The notes under the pieces were generated by a model. The model ran no database searches, was not told the origin of the DNA, and worked only from the letters and a program-made list of their open reading frames with translations. Shown here piece after piece: positions 22,997-35,515 of a stretch of 64,000 bases of DNA. How positions within the stretch are numbered: position 1 is the stretch's first letter; each line of letters opens with the position of its first letter. The translations under genes were made by a program, and so were the position numbers. Origin of the DNA: Cryptomeria japonica (Eukaryota > Streptophyta > Pinopsida > Cupressales > Cupressaceae); NCBI RefSeq assembly GCF_030272615.1, contig NC_081407.1:316602456-316666455 (forward strand), in the 5' to 3' direction.

Positions 22997-23005
22997 TTAT
23001 ATAAG
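22997..23005 (+). promoter_or_regulatory. TATA box of the antisense PMD unit in Tat-minus
   Basis: TTATATAAG on the plus strand, antisense to the retrotransposon, about 260 bases inside the 3' LTR. An ATG at 23082 follows in a short frame (MAHIPHHKHH) of about 28 codons. A splice acceptor lies at 23629-23631, before the PMD exon. Position and order match the TATA box at 53070-53078 in Tat-plus. Confidence 0.5.
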
Positions 23006-23631
23006 CCATACGGGGCCTAAGGAGGGGTCATTGTCATACATACACATTGGAAATTGACGGAGCTTAGAGAACTTAGGAGAGATGGCACACATTCCACACC
23101 ATAAGCACCATGTTGAGAGGGTCCAATGCTTCCAACGGCTGGTCAAGTACGACCGATCGATATGTACCCCAACCTAACTTTGTGATTTAGTAGGTAGGGC
23201 ATTAATTAGGGTCATAAATGAGGGGGGAAATTGGTCGGGTTGCAAACGTTGATCATCATTTCGATGTTTGTGTGGGGGATTGACGCCTACGTAGGCATTC
23301 AATGTCTGCATGGGAAACAAACTGGTTATGAAATTTTGATCCCCGCCCATGCAGACGAATAGCATCCGCGTAGTTGCTAGTCGATGGGTATAGGAAAAAA
23401 AGGGGGGATACTATCAATCAACGTCTTTGTTGTGGGTCAACGCACAAGACGCGGTTTCGGCGTCTTCGCCTTAGAGAAATGTCATCTCCACCTAAAAGGC
23501 AGAAAAGGGAAAAGGGGAAATAGAGGAAAATGGGAAAAGGGGTCAGGGGATCACGTTGATGCCATAGGGGTAGAATAGGCTAGAAATAGGCTAGAATAAG
23601 AGGGATAATGAGGTGATTTTGCTGGGTGCAG

Positions 23632-25770
23632 GTGGACCTTGATCCGATTACTTCTCGAGTGCACTGACCGCTGACGATGGTGTTGTTCAGGCAGCTAGGG
23701 AGGGATGAGCGCGAGATACTGAGTGCAGTAGGATTGGGGTTCATGGGTGATGGTTGTGAATTCACGTGCACACTGCGATGATGACAACACTCGTAAAGAG
23801 ATAAAATAGTGAGACCTGCACCTTCCATTTGCCTACAGGTGAGGCCAACATCACACTCCTTGATGTCTGGCAGATCTTGAAGGTCCCCATCAAAGGAGTC
23901 ATCCCAAAGTACAGATTAGACTAGGGGAGCACTACCTACGCAACATATGCGAGTGTGATGCCTATGGACAAGACTAGGATGCAATTACGAGAGGTCATGC
24001 AGATTCGATGAATTCCTTGCTTGCTATTGTTTATGTGTAGATTGATCAGTGGGCGGATGATGTCTGACTTGAGTGATCATGGGTTTTTGATCGAGTGGAG
24101 CCAGTGTGTGTATTATATGTTGAAGGATTGTGTAGAGTATGCATGGGGGGACGCTATGCTCGGCCAATTATACCATGACATGCACATGTGCATATATTGA
24201 GGTTACAAAAATATTGAGATAGAGTAACACTACTTCACATCTAGGCTTGGGAGCACACTGTGGTTACTCGACCAGTGGGAGTGCAAGATCGATGATGACT
24301 GTTCTCGTATGTTGACCGCTACAGAGGCCTACTACATTACACTCAGTTCGAAGCAGTTTGGTATTGGTGGAGAGTGTTAGATGAGTTGATGGTCTTCACA
24401 TGGAGGCCATTCATGGACAACAAGAGATGGAGAGGTGATTGGCAGCTGGAATGGGTTCAAAATGAGTGTTGGCTCTTTGAGCATACTATCCATGTGATAG
24501 ACCAGTATCTGCCACATCGGGTGGTGAGACATTTTGGCCTTGTTCAGGATATTGTGGGATGTGAGAACACACATCCACAAATTACTATGGAGGTGGTGAT
24601 ATGGGAAGAGGTAGTGCAGTCTTTTGAGGTGAGAGTAAGTTGGACAGAGGCACCTACAGTGCCATGGGATGAAAGGTTGTAGGTAGGAGAGGATCTAGGA
24701 TGCACAAGAGCATATGCATGCTGGTGGGAGGCACACAGACCGGTTCGACTGTCGATTCCAAGGGTGATTGAGTAGGATGAGATAGCACCATTAGTAGATT
24801 AGATCGTCAGAGGAGAGGGTGTTGGTCCTGGAGAGGGAGAGATTGAAGGAGGAGCTAAAGGCTAGGGACAGGTGGCTAGGGGTCGGCAATAGATGTCGAG
24901 GAGGAAAGGGAGGGGACAGTCGGTACCATAGTTAGAGGTACCATTATAGGTTCAGATGCTTGCAAGATAGATTGGGGCACGACCTCAAGATCAGGGTGTT
25001 GGAGAGGGGATTGATCTGATGGACATACCGATGAGAGAGAGAGGCTAGGAGGGAGGGGAGGCTACAGTAGGGGGACGGGTACCGCAGACCGAGTATGATC
25101 AGGCCATTTTATCATGGGATATAGAGAGATCCATGGCTTAGAGTTTAGAGGATCAGCTGGCCATAGAGCGACAGAGGGTGGACTGAGAGAGGGCTCGGGC
25201 GAACAATCTATAGGAGGAGGTGGACCAACTAAGGAGAGAGGGGGATTATTTGAGGTAGGATCTATAGACTACCATCATAGAGAGGGAGAGTCTGAGGATA
25301 GAGGCTGATGAGGCAGAGCGGATGCTAGAGGAGGCTAGTAGTGGTGGGGCGATAGGGCAGTTGTAGGATGAGATACAACAGATGGACGATGAGATCGAGA
25401 CCTTTTAAGCCCGATTGGGCAGAGTCGAGGCTGAGGTAGTGAGACTGCAAGGAGAGTGGGATATGGCTAGGTGGGCACTAGACCCAAGAAAACATATGAC
25501 ACTCTTTACAAAGGTTTTAGATGCACGCCAAATGATAGAGAGGACCCTACGAGAGGTACGATATTACACTAACTTCTATGAGCGATCAATACCGTAGGAC
25601 CAGTGGGCACCCTCCTTCACTGAGAACACATAGTCGCGACAAACCCAGATGAGGAATGAGGCATCAGGAGAGTTTGTAGGCATGAGAGCTCCCCGACCAC
25701 CACCACCAGGTCCCTGAGGAGGGAGAGGAGACAAGGAGAGTGCAGGCTAGCACTCATTGATGTATATGTG
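23632..25770 (+). pseudogene. antisense plant mobile domain (PMD) gene of Tat-minus
   Basis: Starting after an acceptor (GCTGGGTGCAG), frames read EREILSAVGLGFMG, TFHLPTGEANITLLDVWQIL, KVPIKG, GDAMLGQLYHDMHMC, then VFTWRPFMDN, VIDQYLPHRVVRHFGLVQDI. These are the ordered blocks of the PMD (aminotransferase-like plant mobile domain): TFHLPxGExTxTLxDVxxxLxxPxxG and PxRVxRQFGxxQxIP. A long charged coiled coil follows (25120-25600, ESLRIEADEAERMLEEASSG and EAEVVRLQGEW). It is antisense to Tat-minus and broken by many stops. PMD proteins include Arabidopsis MAIN/MAIL1, and PMD genes are known in plant transposons. What the protein does for the element is unknown. Confidence 0.8.
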
Positions 25771-28417
25771 ACATATTTTGACCCTTGAGAGGGTATCATT
25801 GTATTATGACTAGACATATTGATTTTTTAAGATATATGTGAGATATTCAACTTTTGGCGATGATATGCATGTGTATTTATTATGGATTGTACATGGAATC
25901 CATTATTTATATGTGATGGATGATGCTTATGATTGTATGATATGATGCTACATATGATTTGACTAATTTGTGATGTAGGATGAATGGATGTGATATGTAT
26001 GCATATGTATTCTATATGATGTTTCTAGGATGCTTGTGGATGCAAGATGTATGTATGCGATTCTATGATATGTGATGTGCATCTATCATGATGTGATTAT
26101 GCTTATCCTATGATGTATGTTTATGAAGATGGATAATTATACAATGTAATTTCCACTCATGCTATGTGTATCATGTATTTATTACATTTGTGTGGAAATA
26201 TTGCTAGTGATATGCTCATGATTTGTTCTTGATGTACATATGATTTGATGGGTGTACCATGCAATGTAATGTAATTTATTATGAATGAGCCTAGATGAGT
26301 GTGATGTGTAATGTAATGAATGCAATATCTAATAAATGCTTCTATATAAAAATAAAATGGTAATTTAGTGTAACTAAACAAATTCAATCGATGGACCTAA
26401 AATAATAGTGATAAAATGAACCTAAAATGAAAGACTTAATGCAATGAAAATGGACTTAAGATGATAATGCCCCTAAATGAATATGAGTTATAATGAATGC
26501 AACTATTAATATGATAATAAATGAAAATGCAATGATTTTGTAATAATGAGAACATAAATGAGCCTAAAATGACTATATGATAATGATGAAAACATGCAAG
26601 TGAATGATAATGAGAGTGTGATAACGAAAAAGCAAAAAATGAACCTATAATGGTAATATGAGTAAATGAATATGAAACCAATGAAATACATCTCTAATGA
26701 AATATGCAACTATATGAAAAAATGGTAATGATAACAAGATAATAATTTTTTTTTGTAATGTGCCAACCATAATACAATGATACAGGACTAGACAAAAGAA
26801 GAGGAGCAAGGAATAAATTGAGGTCTCCAAAATGGGAAAATGTCAGGATGATATGAAGTGCACAATGAAATGGATGAAGTGGAGGGGATTTGTTGTTGTG
26901 TATATGTGGAGAGAAAACTTAGTTTTGATATTGCCAAGGATGATCTACATCACTAATTATAGGAATCAAGGTGTTGTGAAATTTTGAGGTGTGGACTAGA
27001 CTCTCAGACAATAGGCGTCCCTTGCACACAGTTGCGTAAACACCATGATGATGTAGATACGAGACTGCAGGTTCATACAAGAGAGACCCTCAAAAACATA
27101 ATACCACAAAACATGCCTTAGTATACACCAACCCAAGACATACCAAGATATAGAATGATCCTGGCAGCCATAGATAGGGTAGTCGTAGGACAAAAATATG
27201 TGAATCAAAGCAACAAATCAAATCACGCAAACAACATGCACATGGCCAACTGAAATCTCTTGCCAAGAGTAGGACTAGGACTAGGATGACAATGCCAGAC
27301 ATGGGAAGGATGCATCTCGATGGGCAAGGGTGACTGATAGGATTGATTAGGTAATAGAGCAGATGGATAATGCAAGTGAATGTAGATGTGGGAATGACTG
27401 GTTGGACTTGGTTAAGCTCATGCGGGTGGGTGCTTGGATGACGCACAAGTCAAGAAGAAGCTCGGTTTGATGGGATAAGCTTAGAAATTGGGGGGGAAGC
27501 TTAGTGTTATGAGACAGAAGTTCAGTATGATGGGACTATCCTTATTTATAGTGTAGACAAAGACTCATCATATCAAAGGGGGGGGGGATGAGGTGAAGCG
27601 TATGGGGGAGCAAAATTTATTAATCACAGATAATTCATAAATAATTTCAACTCTAGTGTGGATGGGTGTTGAGAGACGTGGGGAAGCAGATGATGGATTT
27701 TAGGAAAATTAGTTCCTACATCGCTAATGGGATATGGGGGAAAGGTGAGTGGGGAAGGGAAAAATGGTCAAGACGAGAACATCCTGCACAGATGCCCATA
27801 AAAGGAGTAAACCCATCATATGACTTAAAAGGATTAAGGATATGGAAATGAATAGGAAAATGGAGGATTGAGGGTAAATTAATTCTTGACATCACTAATG
27901 AAATATGGAGGCTGGATGCATGGTTGGGTTTGGATGATCAAGATGGGAACATCCTACATAGATGTCCATAAAAGGAGTAAACCCATCATATGACTTAAAA
28001 GGATTATGGATACGGAAATGAACATGCAAATGGAGGATTGACGGTGAATTAATTCCTGACATCACTATTGAAATATGGAGGCTGGATGAGTGCTTGGGGG
28101 AATAGGGTTTATGATGCCAGGAAGAAAAATTTGCTCACAAACACTACAAAAATGACAAAAAGTGCGAGTGGGAGGTGTAAATTATTTAAGTCTCAACCCT
28201 AGAGAGCTAGTTTGTCCTGTAAGATAATGGAACTAGCTTATTTACCTTGACACCTAGAACCAGGTTTTCACCAAGGTACTTGCCCATAGTGCCACAAAGT
28301 GGTTTTCACTGATGGACGAATTGATTTTTCTTTACTTTTTTCATTTTTTTTTTGTATTTTTATGATTTCTTTTTTTGCTCTTTTTCTAATTTTTTAATAT
28401 TGGGATCTCTCTTAAGA
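25771..28417. other. Tat-minus 3' non-coding region
   Basis: Between the end of the PMD frame and the integrase stop. 25860-26300 is rich in degenerate TGATATG/GATGTATG repeats and 26380-26750 in AATGA/AAATGAACCT repeats, both low complexity. 26800-27660 shows no coding similarity. 27685-28098 holds a 170-bp tandem repeat. 28320-28400 is T-rich. The minus-strand ORFs here (for example 27090-27446) match nothing known. Confidence 0.6.
27685..28098. repeat. 170-bp tandem repeat, about 2.4 copies
   Basis: CCATAAAAGGAGTAAACCC recurs at about 27797 and 27967, and AAATGGAGGATTGA at about 27859 and 28029, giving a period of 170 bases. A decayed first copy begins near 27690 and a partial third ends near 28098. 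It lies in the 3' region of Tat-minus. Confidence 0.85.
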
Positions 28418-29530
28418 CTAGGCATAGAATCTCTTTAAATGCATGTTATTCATTGGTTCATCTAAGGGATCTCCTTCAGGAGTGGCCAACTGATAAGCAC
28501 CTGATCCGTATTTCACAGTGATCACATAAGGTCCAAGCCAATTAGGCTCAAACTTGTCTTTCTTCTCTTGATCCTGAAAATTCCTTTGTTTTTCCATAAG
28601 TACTAGGTCACCGATGTCAAACTCCTGGGTTCAGACCTTCTTTTTATAGCTTATTCGAAGGTGGTACTGATATACCTATAGATGGTTCAAGGCCTTGAGA
28701 CAGCTTTCATCCAGTAGTTCTATCTCTTGCAATCTAGCTACTCTATATTCCTCATCAGGAAGAATGTTTTGTAGCGATACCCCGAGTGATGAGATCTCGG
28801 TCTCAAGGGGAAGGATGGCTTCGAAACCAAAGAATAGGGAATAGGGGGTGGCACCTATGGGTGTGAAAATGCTTGTATGGTAGGCCTAGAGGGCAGGATG
28901 GAGTTGCAAGTGCCAATCGTGGCCAGCTTCATTGATTGTTTTCTTGAGGATTTTGATAAGGTTTTTATTCAAAGCCTTAGCTTGACCGTTACCTTGTGGG
29001 TAATCTAGATTAGAAAAGTGGTGTTGAATGGAAAACAACTGGCATAATTCTTTGACATCCTGATTCTTGAATGGTATTCCATTGTTTGTAATGATTATCT
29101 TAAGGATTCCATTGCGACGGATGAGGTAATTCAGGGTAAACTTGGAAATCTATTTTCCAGAGTTCAAGGTGAGGGGTATGGCTTCCACCCACTTAGTGAA
29201 GTATTATGTGGCATTTATTATGAATTTGTGGTTGTTGGATGAGGCAAGGCGGGTTTTCCCTATGAGATCGAGCCCCTACTGAGAGAAGGGTCATGGTGTG
29301 ATGAATGTTTGCAGATCCTAAGAAGGTGCATTAATTTTGTCATCATGTTTCTGACAGAGGATACATTTCTTCACATAGTGATATGCATCTTCTTCCATTG
29401 TAGGACAGTAGTATCCTGTGCACAAGATATTCTTAGCCAACATGAGGCCACTTGAGTGTCTCCATAAATGCCTTTGTGCACTTTGCGTAGTGCCCATTCA
29501 ACCTCCTCTTTGTCTAAAAACCTTAGAAGG
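28418..29530 (-). pseudogene. Tat-minus integrase
   Basis: Inserts the cDNA into the genome. Minus-strand order: zinc-binding HHCC part (GYYCPTMEEDAYHYVKKC, ILCQKH), core with GLDLIG (first Asp kept), then IITNNGIPFKNQDVKELC where the second Asp (TDNG) is Asn, then YPQGNGQAKALNK where the catalytic Glu is Lys. The C-terminal part is well kept (GDLVLMEKQRNFQD, KFEPNWLGPYVI) and ends LKRFYA with a stop at 28418-28420. Several in-frame stops. The C-terminus is the best conserved part and closely matches Tat-plus 48165-48521. Confidence 0.88.
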
Positions 29531-30260
29531 GTTACATCAAAATGCCTTTGAAATAGGGTGTCACCAAGGATACTATATCGAGTGGATCGGTGGATGAAGG
29601 TTTGTTGCTAGGTTTTAGTGAAGTGTGTGAGGATGATATTGTCTCATGGGTAGGCGAAGGTTTCTTGATACCAAGGGGATCTAGGACCAACGACGACACA
29701 CACCATTTTTTATTAGGGGAAATCATACATCGGTATTAGTAGTTTCTCGACCAAGAACTCACACTTCTGATTGTTTGCCAACATTTCTAGGAGAGAACCA
29801 ATTATAGCCATAACATCAACAACTTTTTTATTTGTCCTAGGGATCTGATCAAACTGAATGAGGGCGAAGTGCTTCTTGAGATGGAAGTACCTTGTCATCC
29901 TTTATCTGATATTCATCATTTACCTTCTTTATGACAAGTTGAGAATTACCATAGACTTGTAATTATGTTATCTTCCATTATATTAGCTAGATGGAGCCCA
30001 GTGATTAATGCTTCGTACTCCACTATATTATTGGTACAAGCGAAGGCTATCTTGTACGACTTCCATATGCAGTCCCCTTGAGAATATTACTAGCAAGATA
30101 CCTACCTCCAATCCATTTTGTGTGCAAGAGTCATCGAAGTATAACTGCCATTTTGACGATGTGGTGACAATCATTAATGAAATTGTCAATGAACTTTGTG
30201 ATAAGGGTGTGATCACCTTGTAGGGGGGCATCAGTTGGTTGGTCTTCTATGACTTGTATT
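29531..30260 (-). pseudogene. Tat-minus second (archaeal-like) RNase H
   Basis: Minus strand: WQLYFDDSCTQNGLEVGILL (first catalytic Asp region, usually YFDGSxTxxGxGAGI), then after a degraded stretch FHLKKHFALIQFDQIPRTNK, VVDVMAIIGSLLEM and FLVEKLLIPMYD. This tail matches HISFAQIPRLDNTIADAMAT in Tat-plus and the FxxxxxxQIPRxxNxxADAMA motif of the extra RNase H found in the Tat lineage. The region 29532-29726 is the spacer to the integrase and carries no known domain. Confidence 0.75.
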
Positions 30261-30688
30261 TTGATGGCTTTTTGATCTACATATTCAATGTCAAATTCAC
30301 TCAAGAGCATGACCCATTTAGTTGTACATCCAATGAGAGTTGCTTTAGACAGCAAGTATTTTAAGGTGTCAATATTTGTTTTTAGCTTAGTCTAGTTATT
30401 GAACATATAGTGTTCTAGTTTCTATGTGTTGAAGACCAATGCAAGGCAAGCTCGTTCTATGGGGGTATAATTGAGCTCATACCCTACAAGAGTGTGACTG
30501 ATGTAGTAAATTGCGTGCTCTTTGCCTTTGTCATATGTATGTGCTAGCAATGCCCCTAGTGCCACTATAGTTGCTGATAGGTACAAAAGAAGGGGTTGTC
30601 CTGGAATCGGTGGCATCAATACTGGAGGGGAAGCTAGATATTCTTTTAACTTTTCAAAGGCCTTTTGACATAGGTAGTCCCATTTCAA
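30261..30688 (-). pseudogene. Tat-minus first RNase H (pol type)
   Basis: Minus strand: KAFEKLKEYLASPPVLMPP, PLLLYLSATIVALGALLAHT, GKEHAIYYISHTLVGYELNY, TPIERACLALVF, then TKWVMLLSEFDIEYV. These are the connection and RNase H blocks of gypsy RT (FxxLKxxLxxPPVLxxP, YYxSxxLxxxExxYxxxExxxLAxVxA). Both this and the second RNase H are degraded by stops. Confidence 0.82.
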
Positions 30689-31560
30689 TTTAGTGTATTT
30701 GCGTAGAAGATGTGCAAATGGGTGACACTTATCTGCCAGTTGTGTAATGAATTCATGAATGGATTGAAGCTTTCCTTGTAGGCTTCATAGTTGTCTGAGT
30801 GTTTTCGGAGCATTTCCATTATAGCTTTCACTTTTGAGGGATCCACCTCAATTCCTTTGTGAGAGACTATAAACCCTAGGAGTTTTCCTTATGTAACCCC
30901 AAAGACACATTTCTTAGGGTTTACACACAACTTATATTTCTCCAATCTATCTAAAATCTTCCTTAGCACAGGAATATGCTCCTCTTCTTTTGGACTTTCC
31001 TAGGAGATCATCTACATAATAATTCATTATGTTGTGAAAAAGGTCATGGAAGATGGTGGTCATGGCTCACTGGTAGGTTGCACCTGCGTTCTTGAGACCA
31101 AATGGCATAACTTGATAGAAAAATGTTCCCCAAGGTGTTGTGAGTGTTGTCTTATGTTGATCCTCTTCTATAATTCTGATTTGATTATACCCAAAAAAAT
31201 CGTCCATTAGGGAGAGCATCTCATGTCCTGTCATAAGACCTACAATCATATCTATGTTTGGTAGTGGAAAGTCATCTTTCATACATGCTTTATTAAGGTC
31301 TCTGATGTCGGTATAGATTATGATTCCCCCTACGGGTTTTCGAACAGGTATAATATTTGAAACCCATTCAGGATAGTCTATGGGTTTGATGAAACCAACA
31401 TCCAACATCTTTTGAAGCTCTACCTTGACCAAAAGAGACACTTGAGGATGCATCTTGCATAGCTTGTGTTTAACAAGTTTACCATTTGGTAAAATTTCAA
31501 GATTATGCACTACTAATTCTGGATCAAGGTCCAGCATGTCAGCATAGGACTAGGTAAAAT
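30689..31560 (-). pseudogene. Tat-minus reverse transcriptase
   Basis: Copies the element RNA to DNA. Best part 31067-31537: GKLVKHKLCKMHPQ, VGFIKPIDYPEWVSNIIPVR, IYTDIRDLNKACMKDDFPLP, MLSLMDDFFGYNQIRI and MPFGLKNAGATYQ, all standard gypsy RT blocks. Further down the minus strand is NYYVDDLL, with the catalytic YVDD box intact, then LEKYKLCVNPKKCVFGVT and FIVSHKGIEVDPSKVKAI. Stops occur after ATYQ and elsewhere. Confidence 0.9.
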
Positions 31561-32620
31561 TGATTTGTGTGTTTCTTGTGAAAAGCTCATGAAGTTTTCT
31601 TTTTCTTGATCCACGACGGACTTAGAAATAAACACATTTTTTTTTTTGTCTTATGTTCCCATGTTGATGGTGTTTGTCTCTTCAATGAGTAGAGGTGATT
31701 TTTCCTAATACAACAAAACCATGGTAGGCAAGTCAAGAACCCCATCTTCTAGTGCTTGATCCAGGTTTTCACTAGAAGATGTGTCCTTTATTTTTACTCT
31801 TTCTGTGTCCAAAGGTGCCTTGGAGAGGTTTTCACCAAGGGACTTTTGATTTTTCTTTTTATTTTCATTTTTGCGACCGAGGGAATTGACTTTACTACCA
31901 AAGTATGGTTATGGATGAAGTTGAATCCCATTGACAGATGTGTGGTCCTCAAGCTTTTACATGTTGAGTAATGCCAAGAGGGCATCATCATTAGCACAGA
32001 TGTCCAAGGTAGGTTATCCTCGTTGGCCCCAGTCAATAAGTTCGAGGTGTACAAGTTTAAGCTCAAATGGAGTGGGAGAGATGACGGGGGTGATAGTGTT
32101 TATGTATACATCATCAAATATGTCATCGAGGTACTCATAAGGCATTTCATGGAATTCCTCTTCATTGGAGTCTTCGACTTTAGTAGGAGGATCTATCGAG
32201 GAACCAACGATAGTGATCTTAGGCACTAGTGAGTAACCCAAACCCCTATTATGCTTATAAGAGATGGGTGAAATCAGTGCTTTGATTCCCTGTTCTTGTG
32301 GCCTGAGACCATGTCCTTTATAACCCATCTTATCTACCATGGTGGATGCCTTAGGATACATTTGCTTGGGGATGTATACTGGTGCTTCATTTTTCTCCCA
32401 ATACAACCAAGAGGTGACATCGGTTTCTAGGATTTCTTTATCAAGTGGGCCCCCCTGCAGAAAAGTGGTTTTCTTGTATTTCAAGGTGAGCTTGCTTTGT
32501 TTTCTGATTTCTTTCGGCTTTCCATATGACTTGGGAGAGGGTGGGAGTTGACCCACATAGAGAGAATTTTGAAGGATGTACTCTCCACAACTATTATCAA
32601 TTATCTTGACCTTGACCTCG
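31561..32620 (-). pseudogene. Tat-minus G-patch-like segment and linker before RT
   Basis: The minus-strand ORF at 32014-32556 reads DVTSWLYWEKNEAPVYIPKQ, then STMVDKMGYKGHGLRPQEQG, IKALISPIS and NRGLGY. The spaced-Gly pattern (MGYxGxGLxxxxQGI...xxGLGY) resembles a G-patch. The same layout (SWLY, MGYNGKGPIGK, KKGLGFE) occurs at the same place in Tat-plus. The linker to RT continues with LVHLELIDWGQRG and VKIKDTSSSENLDQA, again paralleled in Tat-plus (LIDWDEPK, VKIKDASEGENLFKA). Its role is unknown; G-patches usually bind nucleic acids or helicases. Confidence 0.6.
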
Positions 32621-33110
32621 GGTTAAAATGAAGTGGAGGTGACATTTGATAGATTAGATGAGGATGGCGGAGCGGGTGAATTGAGCCGACAATGGTAGGG
32701 GTGCTTCCCTTCAAGGAGTTTACAACATTGGAAGGGTTGCGATTTAGCAGGGACAAATATTTCTTTGATATTGAAGGGAAATTTTAGGTATTGATGGTAG
32801 GTGGATGGGACAGCTTGAATAGAATGGATCCATGGATGACCGAGAAGGGTGTTATATGGGAGATCAAGGTCCAAGACTTGGCATGTTGTATCCATTATTG
32901 CAAGGCCCACTTGAAGAGGTAATGTTATGGTGCCTTTTGAAACCCTTTTTGCATCATCGTAGGCTTTTATTGTGATCTTTCCAGATGGATCAACCAAATC
33001 TTTAGAGATTCCTAATTATTTAATTAACTTGTATGTACAAAGATTTAAGCTAGATCCACCATCTATAAGGAACCTTTTGATTTTGTGCTTCTAAACAATA
33101 GCTTCAATGT
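32621..33110 (-). pseudogene. Tat-minus aspartic protease
   Basis: Minus strand: HKIKRFLIDGGSSLNLCTYK carries the active-site Asp (IDGG, usual for Tat), then after a stop VDPSGKITIKAYDDAKR, LPLQVGLAIMDTTCQVLDLD and LPYNTLLGHPWIHSIQAVPS. This is the retropepsin-like domain that processes the polyprotein. It is followed downstream by the G-patch-like segment, as in Tat-plus. Confidence 0.82.
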
Positions 33111-35427
33111 GGAGGGGCTTATTATGAGACGTGTCATCAGCAAGTGCATCCTTGGATGTGAACACAAGGTAATGTTGAGCAACATGGTTGCCAATAAGAG
33201 CTTGGAATTGGGTTGCATTGATATTGTCAGGGACGTGGAACTCTAAGAGGGCTTGCTCAAGGATCTCTTTATGTACGAGGGATGTCTTGAAGAGCTCAAG
33301 GATGGAAATCTATGCAGGAGGTTTTCCAAGATGATCAAGGATATCATATCAGTGGGTGGATTATATGGGGGGTTGCAGGGGAGGGGGAGGAACTCCCTTG
33401 ATGATTACTCTTCCTCTGTGAGTGGTGACATTACAGTCACTTTGGAAATTAGAAGGTATGACACCTTGAATGACTATTTATTCGTTTGAGGGGATCGACT
33501 TGAGGATTGCGGAGGAGGGATACCTTGAATGGTGACTTTGGGTCTGTGAGTGGTAGGAGGGGGATTAGCTCCTTTTATTGTGATGGTGTTAACATGGGTG
33601 TCAACAGGTTCTATGCGGCCTACCAAGGATTCAAAGTCAGACACATAATTGGTATAGTCATAGTTGACGGCATGAGATGAAGAGGCTTTGTCCTTACCAT
33701 GTTTAGCGAATGGGTCCTGGTACATTTTAAGTTTGTCATACGAGTTACTAGGTTTGGTGATATCAACCTCAATTTCATCCTTGTCAATAAGTTCTAGGAT
33801 GTCATTCTTGATCTTAATATAATTGCATGTATCATGACCATTGACACTATGATAGTCATAATTTTTATTTTCATTATACCATCAAGGTTTAGGTTGATTG
33901 GGATCAAAAGGGAATGTTATTGAAAGACAATAGTGCCAACCTGGACTAGCTTTTAGAAGATGACCTCAAAGGGTTCTGCAAGTGGAGTGTAATCATGTTG
34001 GGACTAATTGTTGGGACAGGGAGGTCGACTTTAGACGGATTGTTGCGGGATTGTGATTTATTCTGATAATTGGATTGATTACAAGGGTTTGATTGATTGT
34101 GGTGGTGGCATTGGATGGGGCGGCAATGGTTTGGACATGCTTGGCATCGGTGACTCCATTATTGACTACGCTCTTGTTTTTGGACCAATACTTTGGCTCG
34201 TCATTGAAGGAGGAGGCATTTTGATTTGATTTTGATAATGTTTTAATGTTCCTTCCTCTAATATTACATGCTCTAAGGGTAATCCTTTCTTGGATATTTT
34301 ATCAAAGATACTCAAAGATTAACAAGTGAAAGGTTTAGATAAATTCGATACCAAGTTGCGTTGAAATAACTCTAGACTTGGTGCGGCTTTGGTATGTCCC
34401 AAGGAAATTTCTTGATGAGATTTTGCCACCTTTGGAAGAAGTTGGCGAAGGTTTCTCTGGGCCTTTGCTTTGTATTGCATAAGTGCATCATAGAATCATG
34501 ATTTTCAAAGTTGTAGGGGTAGTGAGACACAAAATTTTCTACTATGTCTAGAAAAGACTTGATGGAGCCATGGGGTAATGCGGAAAACCAAGCGAGGGCA
34601 TCCCCACTAAGACTCTTTGGAAAAATTCTTCTAAGATAGATATCACTATAAGAAACCTCTTGGCATAAGATGTAAAATTCATGAACATGGTCTCTAAGAT
34701 CACCATTGCCTTTGTATTTTTTGAATTTACAAGGACATATTTCGTCAAAAGTGTAGGGTCTCTTGTTTGTCCTATTCTTAAGATTCTCGATAAGGTCCTT
34801 CATGTCCTAAATTTCTCTCATGAGATTGGGTTGTTGATTAGGGATATGAGGGACATAATGACCCATATTAGACCCAAGGGTTTGATTGGATGAGGATAGA
34901 ACACCACCGCCAATAATGTATTGGTATAAAGAAATGGAAGGTTGTGATGTGACTTGAGGACGCGACCCGTAGATAGTGCTAGCGGGAGGCAAACTCATGT
35001 TGATGTAATTGAGAGAGTTATGAAGGAGTGTGGTCGACCTAGGAGCTCAACGAGATATGGTTGGATTGGACGCTCTTTGAGGTATGAAAGTTGGGGGTAG
35101 AGAAACCGTGGGTGCGAATTTTGTAGGTTATGGGTGAAGGACAACGTTAATGACAGATTGATCTACGAGGTCACCTACTAGAGGTCTTTCAAGGATAGAC
35201 TAGTCAAATGCTAGGGACAAATGTGCCCCTTGAGTGGTGAGATGAGCTATAAGCCCATTAGGATTGTGTTTGAAAAATCTCTCCATCATGTCTTGATTGT
35301 AAGGATCATCGATAAAAGATTGGACACGTGGAGAAAGCTTAGGTTGGTCACAAAGTTGTTCTTCTTGTTGCGGATCTTGATCAAAGTTGTGACTAGTCTC
35401 AGGTATCTCATTTCCTTCGGTGACCAT
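33111..35427 (-). pseudogene. Tat-minus gag with decayed zinc knuckle
   Basis: Structural protein of the particle. The likely start is the ATG at 35427 (MVTEGNEIPETSHNF), with an N-terminal frame to 35200 (QSFIDDPYNQDMMERFFKHN). The capsid core is at 34372-34803: KFKKYKGNGDLRDHVHEFYI, YLRRIFPKSLSGDALAWFSA, MHLCNTKQRPRETFANFFQR. This matches KFDKYDGKSDPHDHVQEF and following residues in Tat-plus. Near 33840 YDYHSVNGHDTCNYIKIKN is the zinc knuckle (CxxHxxxGHxTxxC) with its first Cys changed. Stops and frameshifts separate the parts. The 5' leader is split from it at 35515 by the insertion of copia-minus. Confidence 0.8.
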
Positions 35428-35515
35428 TTTTCTCTTTTTGTGAATGAGTCAAGACCATACATGGGTAACCTTAAAGAAGGAATTGATAGATGTTGGAAAT
35501 GATTTAGAGGGGATG

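Noticed and set aside
26157-27446. Several minus-strand ORFs rich in His, Ile, Phe and Tyr
   Set aside because: They translate the ATG/AAATGA low-complexity region of the Tat-minus 3' region. No shared frame with Tat-plus was found.
31756-32551. Plus-strand ORFs opposite the Tat-minus G-patch segment
   Set aside because: The minus-strand frames match Tat-plus protein blocks; these are shadows.
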